A DNA stretch of 14,956 nt, taken from Puia dinghuensis (GTDB lineage Bacteria > Bacteroidota > Bacteroidia > Chitinophagales > Chitinophagaceae). The notes under the pieces are model-generated. The model had not been told where the DNA came from. It worked only from the letters and a program-made list of their open reading frames with translations, and did not search any database. The translations under genes were made by a program, and so were the position numbers. Positions 8,767 to 14,788 of this stretch are shown here, piece after piece; position 1 is the stretch's first letter, and every line of letters begins with the position of its first letter. The stretch spans positions 1 to 14,956 of the forward strand of contig JAMFRX010000732.1 of the NCBI GenBank assembly GCA_026224995.1. The letters run 5' to 3'.

Positions 8767-10674
8767 ATGAGCATGGTAGACTCATTCGAGAAGATCCCTG
8801 TAAAAATTTTCGGTTCTCTGGAAGAAGGTTCCCGTTTCATTGGAAGAGAGATCGCCACCCTTATCCGCGCTAAGGATAGCAAGGGCGAAAAGACCGTTTT
8901 GGGCCTCGCGACGGGCTCTTCACCCAAATCGCTCTATGCGGAGCTGGTCCGTCTCCACCACGAGGAAAAGCTCAGCTTCAAAAATGTGGTCACCTTCAAC
9001 CTGGACGAATATTACCCCATCGATAATGATGCCCTGCAAAGCTACAACCGGTTCATGAAGGAGCAGCTGTTCGACAAGGTCGACATCGATCCTGCCAACT
9101 GCCATATCCCCAATGGCCAGTGGCCGAAAGAGGAGATCAAGCAGCATTGCATGCAATATGAGCAGATGATCGAGGACGCCGGCGGCATCGACCTGCAGAT
9201 CCTCGGCATCGGCAACAACGGGCATATCGGCTTCAATGAGCCCGGCTCCAGCATCCATTCGCATACCCGGCTGGTGCCGCTGGAAAATTCTACCCGCATC
9301 GCCAACTCGCACGACTTTCAGAATATCTCCCATGTGCCCCGGCTCGCGATAACCATGGGCATCAGCACCATCCTGAAGGCCAAGCGCATCGTCCTGATGG
9401 CCTGGGGCCAGCTCAAGGCGCCGGTGATCCGCAAGGCCGTAGAAGGCAATGTGACCGAGCAGATACCGGCTTCGCTCCTGCAGCAGCACAATGACGTCAT
9501 CTTCGTCACCGACGATGTCGCCGCATCCGACCTCACCCGATTCAAATCCCCCTGGCTCACCGGCGATACAATTTGGTCGCCGGCTATGATCCGCAAGGCC
9601 GTCGTCAATATGGCCCTGAAGCTCGGCAAGCCCATCCTCAGCCTCACCAACAGCGACTACAACGACAACGGCCTCAGCGACCTGCTTGTGGAGAAAGGAG
9701 ATGCCTACGAGATCAACCTGCAGACCTTCTACCTCCTTCGCGACAGCATCACCGGCTGGCCCGGCGGCAAGCCCGGCGCCAACCTCCCTACCCACCCCGA
9801 GCGTTCGGTGCCCTTCCCCAAGCGGAGCCTCATCTTCTCCCCCCACCCCGATGACGATATCATCTCCATGGGCGGCACCTTTATGCGGCTGCATGACCAG
9901 GGACACGACGTACACGTCGCCTACCAGACCTCCGGCAATATCGCCGTCACCGACGAATTCGTCACTCGCTTCCTGGATTTTGCCGTAGGCTTCGAGGAGC
10001 TGTCCGGCATCGACAACAAGAAATCCTCCGCGATCCTGGACCAGGCTAGACGCTACCTCAGCACCAAGAAGCCCAGCGACATCGATACCCCGGAGATCCG
10101 CGCCATCAAAGGGCTGATCCGCCGCTGCGAAGCCCGGGCTACCTGCCGCTACGTTGGGCTCAAAGACGAGAATATCCATTTCATGAACCTGCCCTTCTAT
10201 GAGACAGGAGCGATAGAGAAGAAGCCCATGAGCGAAGCCGACGTACAGCTTACGGTAGACCTCCTCCGTCAGCTCAAGCCCCAGCAGATATACTGCGCCG
10301 GCGACCTGGCCGACCCGCATGGCACGCACAAGGTGTGCCTGGACGTTGTCTTCGAATCGATGCGCCGCATCAAGGCTGCCGGCGACTCCTGGCTGAAAGA
10401 TTGCTGGCTCTGGCTCTACAAAGGCGCCTGGCAGGAATGGGACATCAGCGAGATCGAGATGGCGATCCCCATGAGCCCCGACCAGGTGCTTAAGAAACGA
10501 TTCGGCATCTTCATCCACCAATCGCAAAAGGACATGGTCCCCTTCCAGGGCAACGACAGCCGCGAGTTCTGGCAGCGGGCAGAAGACCGCAACGCCAATA
10601 CCGCCAGCCTGTATGCGCAGCTGGGGCTTACCAAATATGCGGCTATGGAAGCGTTCGTTCGCTGGCACTATTAG
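8767..10674 (+). CDS. nagB: glucosamine-6-phosphate deaminase-like protein fused to a PIG-L (LmbE-type) deacetylase domain
   Basis: This is a 635-residue cytoplasmic protein with two catalytic folds. Residues about 10-260 are NagB-like, with the phosphate-binding ATGSSP (48-53), LDEY with D80 (equivalent to E. coli NagB Asp72), and GIGNNGHIGFNEPGSS (147-162) carrying H153 and E158 of the ring-opening machinery. The residue matching E. coli Asp141 is N151. A middle region (265-340) links to a PIG-L domain (about 353-600). That domain has a metal and base motif HPDDD (H360, D362, D363) and a second ligand pair in DPHGTH (H518, H521). NagB converts glucosamine-6-phosphate to fructose-6-phosphate and ammonia, and PIG-L enzymes remove N-acetyl groups from GlcNAc-type substrates. 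The fusion therefore suggests deacetylation plus deamination of amino sugars, which is inference. This long NagB form is known in Bacteroidota. A 608-residue antisense frame here is a codon-bias shadow. Confidence 0.93.
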   Translation: MSMVDSFEKIPVKIFGSLEEGSRFIGREIATLIRAKDSKGEKTVLGLATGSSPKSLYAELVRLHHEEKLSFKNVVTFNLDEYYPIDNDALQSYNRFMKEQLFDKVDIDPANCHIPNGQWPKEEIKQHCMQYEQMIEDAGGIDLQILGIGNNGHIGFNEPGSSIHSHTRLVPLENSTRIANSHDFQNISHVPRLAITMGISTILKAKRIVLMAWGQLKAPVIRKAVEGNVTEQIPASLLQQHNDVIFVTDDVAASDLTRFKSPWLTGDTIWSPAMIRKAVVNMALKLGKPILSLTNSDYNDNGLSDLLVEKGDAYEINLQTFYLLRDSITGWPGGKPGANLPTHPERSVPFPKRSLIFSPHPDDDIISMGGTFMRLHDQGHDVHVAYQTSGNIAVTDEFVTRFLDFAVGFEELSGIDNKKSSAILDQARRYLSTKKPSDIDTPEIRAIKGLIRRCEARATCRYVGLKDENIHFMNLPFYETGAIEKKPMSEADVQLTVDLLRQLKPQQIYCAGDLADPHGTHKVCLDVVFESMRRIKAAGDSWLKDCWLWLYKGAWQEWDISEIEMAIPMSPDQVLKKRFGIFIHQSQKDMVPFQGNDSREFWQRAEDRNANTASLYAQLGLTKYAAMEAFVRWHY

Positions 10675-10726
10675 GAAGCCCCCGGCCGTCCACGGTAATT
10701 CCCCCGTATACTGGTCAACGCGAGCA

Positions 10727-10782
10727 GGCCGCGGTTGCCCTAACATAACCCGCTGGCCCCCATCTGCCGGTTGCCCGCGGCC
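10727..10782. repeat. all-GC inverted repeat in the spacer after the nagB-like gene
   Basis: GGCCGCGG (10727-10734) and CCGCGGCC (10775-10782) are exact reverse complements separated by 40 bases. The spacer 10675-10830 is unusually GC-rich and also contains direct repeats (GGCCGTCC twice, CGGTTGCCC twice) and CCGC/GCGG flanking GCATTAT. No U-run follows, so this is not a standard terminator. It may be a structured 3' end or degenerate sequence. Confidence 0.4.
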
Positions 10783-10843
10783 GTCCGCGCATTATGCGGT
10801 CAAATGCTATTCACGCGCGCATGCCCTATAATTCTGCATTAAA

Positions 10844-10874
10844 TTTGCGTTAATTAGGGTTTATTGTATTTTTG
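10844..10874 (+). promoter_or_regulatory. Bacteroidota-type promoter of the PAP2_C gene
   Basis: TTTG (10844-10847), 19 bases, then TATTTTTG (10867-10874) is a full match to the -33/-7 consensus TTTG-N19-TAnnTTTG. The ATG at 10885 begins 10 bases after the box, so the expected transcript has a 5' untranslated region of only about six bases. Confidence 0.75.
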
Positions 10875-10884
10875 TGGCTTCACT

Positions 10885-11538
10885 ATGCCACAAACAACTT
10901 TTTTATCCTTAAGGCAGGAATGGCAGGAAGCCTTGCATGTGCCGCTTTTTCGTCGCCGGGTGATATCGGGTGTCGTTATCGTAGCCGCGCTGCTATCGAG
11001 CTTCCCTATTTTTTTTCAGCACATAGAACGCAGACATGGCATGCTGCTAAATGATCCGATCCTTTCGGCATTGCCGCCGCATAATGTGTCCGTACCTCTG
11101 TTTATCGTCATCTGGGCCATCGGCGGCCTCAGCATCTTCCGGGCAGCGCAGACCCCCCAGATGTTCCTGACATTTACTTGGGCATTTATTTTCCTGTCCC
11201 TGTTTCGCATCCTGACCATCACGCTCATCCCGCTGGACCCGCCCACAGGGCTGATCCCGCTGATCGATCCGCTGAGCAATTTCTTTTACGGGGACAAATT
11301 CGTCACCAAGGACCTCTTCTTCTCGGGACATACCTCTACCGTCTTCCTGCTGTTTCTCACCATTCCCGGAAAAGCAGACAAAAAGCTGGCGCTGATAGCC
11401 ACTTTTATCGTAGGCTTCCTGCTTCTGGTCCAGCATGTGCATTATACGCTGGATGTGCTGGGCGGATTCCTGTTCGCCTGGATCTCCTATTGGCTGGCGA
11501 CACGGATCATCCTGCGCGAAAAAGCCTCCCGGCGCTAA
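10885..11538 (+). CDS. PAP2_C (sphingomyelin-synthase-like) phosphatase/phosphotransferase-family membrane protein
   Basis: This 217-residue protein has about six membrane segments (roughly 27-45, 68-86, 93-116, 146-161, 167-184, 190-208). It has the two catalytic motifs of the sphingomyelin-synthase-like PAP2_C family (PF14360): DLFFSGHT (143-150, H149) and HVHYTLD (184-190, H186 and D190). H186 and D190 are spaced as in the His-Asp pair of sphingomyelin synthase. Such enzymes move or remove phospho-headgroups on membrane lipids. Many Bacteroidota make sphingolipids, so ceramide headgroup chemistry is possible, but the substrate is unproven. I chose ATG 10885 over an in-frame TTG at 10864 because the longer form would start inside the spacer between the -33 and -7 elements. 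The gene runs convergently into the BamA-like gene, and its stop lies in a tandem repeat. Confidence 0.88.
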   Translation: MPQTTFLSLRQEWQEALHVPLFRRRVISGVVIVAALLSSFPIFFQHIERRHGMLLNDPILSALPPHNVSVPLFIVIWAIGGLSIFRAAQTPQMFLTFTWAFIFLSLFRILTITLIPLDPPTGLIPLIDPLSNFFYGDKFVTKDLFFSGHTSTVFLLFLTIPGKADKKLALIATFIVGFLLLVQHVHYTLDVLGGFLFAWISYWLATRIILREKASRR

Positions 11539-11586
11539 AAAGCTTCTCGACGCTAAAAAGCCTCCCGGCACTAAAAAGCTTCTCCC
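11515..11586. repeat. four-copy 18-bp tandem repeat covering both stop codons of a convergent gene pair
   Basis: Four contiguous 18-base units lie at 11515-11532, 11533-11550, 11551-11568 and 11569-11586, close to CGCTAAAAAGCCTCCCGG. Units 1 and 3 differ at one base, and units 2 and 4 (with AAGCTTCTC) differ at three, so a 36-base unit may have been duplicated. Unit 2 holds the TAA of the PAP2_C gene. Unit 4 holds the TAG of the BamA-like gene on the other strand. Because 18 is a multiple of three, units 2-4 repeat the stop in both reading directions, and the barrel's terminal E-A-F codons recur in the minus-strand frame. Confidence 0.9.
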
Positions 11587-12812
11587 AGCTGCAGGTAGAA
11601 GCCCTGCGAATGCCCCTTGGCAAGGCCATAATCCAGTCGCAGGTTCAGCTTTTCCTTCTGATTGAGGGCAACGCGCAGCCCACCCCCATACGAGTATTTA
11701 AAATGCTCCAAATTGACGTCCTTCAGCTCGGGACCTACATTCCCGATGTCCCCGAATCCCACGGCCCCGAAACGCCACCATAGCGGTATCCGGTATTCGG
11801 CCTGAAGGTAGCCGGCATTCTTATCCCGGTAACGACCGGCATAATAGCCCCGCATGCTATTGGCGCCGCCCAGGTAGGCAAGGCTGCGCAGCGGCACGTC
11901 CCCGCTATTAAAGCTGCCGAAGGCCTGCAGGGCCAGCACCTGCCCCTTATACACGCGAATAAAGCGCCGCAGATCCATCACATAGTTGGTATACTCATAG
12001 TCTGACCCAAAAACGGACGCAAAATGATCGAAATAAAACTGCAGCATCGTCCCCTTGTCAGGCGAAAAGGCGTTATTGCGGGTATCGTAGGTCAGGCTGA
12101 GGCCCAGGCCCGACACATGATAGCCCTGACGGCCGACGACGTTTTGCTCGTCGAAAAGCCCGCCGGCCTTATATTGGACGTCAAAAACCCGCTGGAATTC
12201 GTAGACGGCGCCCAAAAAAAGTCTCCTGCCGATCTTAAATTGCGGATGCAGATAAACATAATACTGCTTAAATTTATAAGATTCCTTGCTACTGTCCGGC
12301 GCCCGCTTTCCCAGCCCCCAGAAATCGTCCGGGAAAGAGCTGTAGGACAATTGCTCATTGATGATCCATCGTTCACCCGGGAAATAGATGGAACCATTTA
12401 AAGCCAGCACTAACTGCTTGCGCGTTGTATAAAGCGCTATCGCTTGAGCGTTAGAGGTTCGTATAGTGGTGTCGCGTTTGCTTATGTGAAAGGTAGCGGC
12501 GCTCGCACCACCGAAAGACCAGCCCGTCTCTATCGACCGGGCAATGATTGGGAGTACGAGAACATGCTGTATATTTGCCGGGCTTTGCGCGCCGGGAACG
12601 ATAACGGTCAACGTATCGCCCCCAGCGCCCCGCTTTAAAGTTTGTCCTTGCGGACGGATTACCTTGGGCAGCCTGAAGGGGAGCGGCAGTTTTTCGACGG
12701 GTATCGTCTTGAGGCTGTCGTTTTGGGCTTTCGCGACCACAGGGACTGCAAACAGGCAGCAAAGCCCAAGAAAATAGGTAAATATTGCTTTTCTGAACGA
12801 AAGGAGGAGCAA
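11571..12812 (-). CDS. BamA/TamA (Omp85)-family outer membrane barrel protein, without POTRA domains
   Basis: This is a 413-residue protein with a signal peptide (about 1-29, cleavage AKA|Q), a short proline-rich periplasmic stretch (35-80), and a C-terminal bacterial surface antigen (D15) barrel. Family marks include YDTRNNAFSPDKGTMLQF (242-259), the loop-6 motif LGGANSMRGYY (314-324, with R321-G322-Y323), GDIGNVG (354-360), RVALNQKEKLNLRLDYG (380-396) and a terminal phenylalanine, the usual BAM recognition signal. There is no POTRA repeat, so it is not the essential BamA. It belongs with short Omp85 proteins of unclear cargo. The start is taken as TTG at 12812, because an in-frame TAA lies at 12858-12860 with no ATG between and the TTG gives an intact signal peptide. 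It is convergent with the PAP2_C gene and divergent from the dioxygenase gene. I found no strong promoter. Confidence 0.92.
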   Translation of the reverse strand: MLLLSFRKAIFTYFLGLCCLFAVPVVAKAQNDSLKTIPVEKLPLPFRLPKVIRPQGQTLKRGAGGDTLTVIVPGAQSPANIQHVLVLPIIARSIETGWSFGGASAATFHISKRDTTIRTSNAQAIALYTTRKQLVLALNGSIYFPGERWIINEQLSYSSFPDDFWGLGKRAPDSSKESYKFKQYYVYLHPQFKIGRRLFLGAVYEFQRVFDVQYKAGGLFDEQNVVGRQGYHVSGLGLSLTYDTRNNAFSPDKGTMLQFYFDHFASVFGSDYEYTNYVMDLRRFIRVYKGQVLALQAFGSFNSGDVPLRSLAYLGGANSMRGYYAGRYRDKNAGYLQAEYRIPLWWRFGAVGFGDIGNVGPELKDVNLEHFKYSYGGGLRVALNQKEKLNLRLDYGLAKGHSQGFYLQLGEAF

Positions 12813-12882
12813 TGTTGTAGTATATTTATTTACGTTTAGCGATAAAAAGCAGGCAAATTAACACGGAAAATTCTAATTTTCT

Positions 12883-12890
12883 TACATTTG
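12883..12890 (+). promoter_or_regulatory. -7 promoter element ahead of the small ORF and dioxygenase gene
   Basis: TACATTTG is a perfect TAnnTTTG box. No TTTG is present at the expected 19-21 bases upstream. Transcription would start near 12895. That is three bases before the ATG of the small ORF at 12898 and about 104 bases before the dioxygenase ATG. Confidence 0.5.
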
Positions 12891-12897
12891 ATGATTA

Positions 12898-12987
12898 ATG
12901 AAGAATTCACAATTTGTTAAAATTCAATTAACCCAATATTTAAAAGCTCTGAAGCGGAAAGGGATGACCCTTCCTTTTCTTAAATAA
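12898..12987 (+). CDS. candidate 29-residue basic small protein or leader peptide
   Basis: An ATG eight bases after a TACATTTG promoter box opens a 29-codon frame (begins MKNSQFVKIQ, ends TLPFLK) that stops at 12985-12987, 11 bases before the dioxygenase ATG and in a different frame. The peptide is lysine- and arginine-rich with spaced hydrophobic residues, so it could form an amphipathic helix. I recognise no family. Its last third is encoded by a terminator-like hairpin (12956-12981). The arrangement suggests a leader peptide whose translation could affect that hairpin, but a 30-codon frame can also arise by chance in AT-rich DNA. Confidence 0.3.
   Translation: MKNSQFVKIQLTQYLKALKRKGMTLPFLK
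12956..12981 (+). terminator. terminator-like hairpin in the leader of the dioxygenase gene (possible attenuator)
   Basis: GGAAAGGG (12956-12963), loop ATGA, and CCCTTCC (12968-12974) form a 7-bp stem with one bulged A, followed by TTTTCTT. It lies between the promoter box at 12883 and the dioxygenase start at 12999, inside the small ORF. A terminator here would stop transcripts before the gene unless relieved. The stem is short, so efficiency is uncertain. Confidence 0.35.
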
Positions 12988-12998
12988 AGCTAGCATTT

Positions 12999-13814
12999 AT
13001 GAAAAAATTCGAATGCCCCGATTTTGTCCTGGGAGATAAGATAACGGAAGAACAATTTAACTTTTTCGACAAGTATGGCGTGATCATTTTTAGGAATTTC
13101 ATTAATTCGGCGACCGTTCAATTATTCATACAAGAGCTTAACAGAATTGAAAAGCAATGGCTTGATGAAGGTCGCGACAAGATCAATGGGATTCCCCTGA
13201 AATTTGGCAAGGACCAAAATGGGAATAAAATGATCCAACGTATGTGTTTCCTGTCCCTTTTCAGCGATCCCCTTCATCAGGTGGTGCAGGATTCCCGCGT
13301 CCAGGCATTAACCGGCCTCCTTTATCCCTATGAAGGCCGCATCAGCGAAAACGAGAAGGACGGGTTGATCCTGAACCACTATGTCCGCGTACCGGAAAGC
13401 AATTTTACCCAAATAGGCTGGCATACCGATAGCCCGCGTGACCTCTTCCTTGGACAAAAAATCATGCCTATGTTGAATGTGGGCATCCATCTGGACGATA
13501 CGCCGTTCGAAAATGGTGGTTTACGGGTATTGCCCGGCACCCACAAACAGGGTATCCTCCGTCTCCTGTTCGGCAAAAAATATTTCATCGACAACAACCC
13601 CGATCGGCGCGAGATCGGCTTCGACCTGGCCGCCGGCGATCTTACGGTGCACGATGGCCGCATCTGGCACCGCGCCCAGCAGTCGCCGCTCTATGGAGAA
13701 GCCAGCCGTCGCAGGGTCATGTACATCCCGATCATTACCGGTAAGTACCAGCCCAAGGATGAGAAGAGCAAGACGCCCTTCTACCATCGCCTGGCGTCGA
13801 AGGTTCAAAACTAA
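12999..13814 (+). CDS. phytanoyl-CoA dioxygenase (PhyH)-family Fe(II)/2-oxoglutarate oxygenase
   Basis: This 271-residue protein has a PhyH double-stranded beta-helix. The iron ligands are H142 and D144 (GWHTDSP, 140-146) and a distal histidine, most likely H224 (DGRIWHRA, 219-226). R237-R239 (EASRRRV) are candidates for binding the 2-oxoglutarate carboxylate. The conserved ENGGLRVLPGTHKQG (171-185) is typical. Such enzymes hydroxylate small molecules or lipid-like substrates with O2 and 2-oxoglutarate; the substrate cannot be told from sequence. The ATG is preceded by an AT-rich leader, and the first 130 bases of the gene are more AT-rich than the rest. The gene ends just before a very strong terminator, so it is probably transcribed alone or with the upstream small ORF. 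Confidence 0.92.
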   Translation: MKKFECPDFVLGDKITEEQFNFFDKYGVIIFRNFINSATVQLFIQELNRIEKQWLDEGRDKINGIPLKFGKDQNGNKMIQRMCFLSLFSDPLHQVVQDSRVQALTGLLYPYEGRISENEKDGLILNHYVRVPESNFTQIGWHTDSPRDLFLGQKIMPMLNVGIHLDDTPFENGGLRVLPGTHKQGILRLLFGKKYFIDNNPDRREIGFDLAAGDLTVHDGRIWHRAQQSPLYGEASRRRVMYIPIITGKYQPKDEKSKTPFYHRLASKVQN

Positions 13815-13823
13815 ACATAACTT

Positions 13824-13869
13824 AACCGGCCCCCCATGTGTCTCACACATCGGGGGCCGGTTTTTCTTT
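13824..13869 (+). terminator. strong intrinsic terminator of the dioxygenase gene
   Basis: The stem CCGGCCCCC (13826-13834) with GGGGGCCGG (13852-13860) is extended by AA/TT outside. After a C-C mismatch it continues with ATGTG/CACAT around loop TCTCA. A TTTTTCTTT tract follows (13861-13869). It starts nine bases after the dioxygenase stop codon. Confidence 0.95.
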
Positions 13870-13876
13870 ATATTTA
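13869..13876 (+). promoter_or_regulatory. candidate -7 element of the SDR gene overlapping the terminator U-tract
   Basis: TATATTTA matches seven of eight positions of TAnnTTTG and ends eight bases before the ATG at 13885. No TTTG sits 19-21 bases upstream, because that position is inside the terminator stem. The gene needs its own promoter after such a strong terminator, and this is the only candidate in the 15-base gap. Confidence 0.4.
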
Positions 13877-13884
13877 CCCCCATT

Positions 13885-14658
13885 ATGGAATATGCATTGA
13901 TCACCGGCGCCAGCAAGGGCATCGGCCGGGCCATCGCCCGGGAACTCGCTACCCGCGGTTATAATATCCTACTGGTCGCGCGCTCCGAAGACCTCCTGCA
14001 GCAGCTCGCCAACGAGATCGCCTCCCGCGACGGCGTGTCCACCGACTGGCTGGCCCTCGACCTCAGCCTCCCCGAAGCCCCCCAGAACGTCTACGACTGG
14101 TGTCGGGCGAAAGGCTATGACGTCAGCGTCCTGGTCAACAATGCCGGCTATGGCCTTAGCGGCCCCTTCGAGAAATATTCCCTGCCGGAACACCTGAACA
14201 TGATGCAGCTCAACATGTCCACCCTCGTCGGCATGACGCGCCTCTTCCTCCCCGACCTGCACAGCCGGCCCAAGAGCTATATCCTCAACGTCGCCAGTTC
14301 CGCCGCCTATCAGGCCTTGCCCAACCTCGCACTGTATGCCGCCACCAAATCATTCGTGCTGGCCTTCAGCCGCGGACTGCACCAGGAATTGCTTAAGAGC
14401 CCCGTTTCCGTGACCTGCGTGAGCCCGGGCGCGACAGACACAGATTTCCCCAACCGCGCCCAGATCGGCGAGAAAGGCATGAAAGCGGCCGAGAAATTCA
14501 ATATGACACCTGAAATAGTAGCCTCCATTGCCGTGAAAGGCATGTTGGCAGGCAAAACGGAGATCATAACCGGCTTTATCAATAAACTGGGGGCAGCCAT
14601 GGCCTGGCTCCTGCCAAAGACCGTGGTTGAACGCACGGCGATGAAGATCTATGAATAA
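13885..14658 (+). CDS. short-chain dehydrogenase/reductase, DltE-like (COG0300 type)
   Basis: This 257-residue classical SDR has an N-terminal Rossmann motif TGASKGIG (7-14), NNAGYG (85-90), a catalytic serine in NVASSAAY (S138 or S139), and YAATK with Y151 and K155. PGATDTDF (181-188) and a C-terminal WLLPKTVVERTAMKI stretch match the DltE-like subgroup. R33 after the second strand (LLVARSEDL) favours NADP(H). It should oxidise or reduce a hydroxyl or keto group on an unknown substrate. I chose the start at ATG 13885. The frame is open back to 13477, but that part runs through the dioxygenase gene and the terminator, and the glycine motif sits at the normal distance from 13885. Confidence 0.93.
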   Translation: MEYALITGASKGIGRAIARELATRGYNILLVARSEDLLQQLANEIASRDGVSTDWLALDLSLPEAPQNVYDWCRAKGYDVSVLVNNAGYGLSGPFEKYSLPEHLNMMQLNMSTLVGMTRLFLPDLHSRPKSYILNVASSAAYQALPNLALYAATKSFVLAFSRGLHQELLKSPVSVTCVSPGATDTDFPNRAQIGEKGMKAAEKFNMTPEIVASIAVKGMLAGKTEIITGFINKLGAAMAWLLPKTVVERTAMKIYE

Positions 14659-14715
14659 CTTCAGCGAATATGTGGCCATGATGAACTGGCATTCCTTTTT
14701 TCGGCACGTAAAAAA

Positions 14716-14746
14716 TTTTCGCGTTTCCCATTTTGTAGTATATTTG
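14716..14746 (+). promoter_or_regulatory. promoter of tRNA-Arg
   Basis: TATATTTG (14739-14746) is a perfect TAnnTTTG box. TTTT (14716-14719), a one-mismatch TTTG, lies 19 bases upstream. The start near 14751 would give a precursor with about 38 leader bases before the mature 5' end. Confidence 0.65.
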
Positions 14747-14788
14747 CAGCCCTTAAACGGATGGGCCACAACCCCATAGTCACACAAT

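Noticed and set aside
8920..10746. 608-codon open frame on the minus strand opposite the nagB-like gene
   Set aside because: It has no recognisable motif and mirrors a gene with strong C/G third-position bias, which removes stops from the antisense frame. The plus strand carries clear NagB and PIG-L motifs.
10864..10884. TTG start seven codons upstream for the PAP2_C gene
   Set aside because: The TTG lies between the -33 and -7 elements and the codons overlap the TATTTTTG box, so the transcript should begin after it.
13477..13884. 136-codon N-terminal extension of the SDR gene
   Set aside because: It overlaps the dioxygenase gene in another frame and crosses a strong terminator. The SDR glycine motif is at its normal place when starting at ATG 13885.
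14677..14700. Possible terminator after the SDR gene (GCCA/TGGC followed by T's)
   Set aside because: The stem is only 4 bp with an 8-base loop and asymmetric outer pairing, too weak to call.
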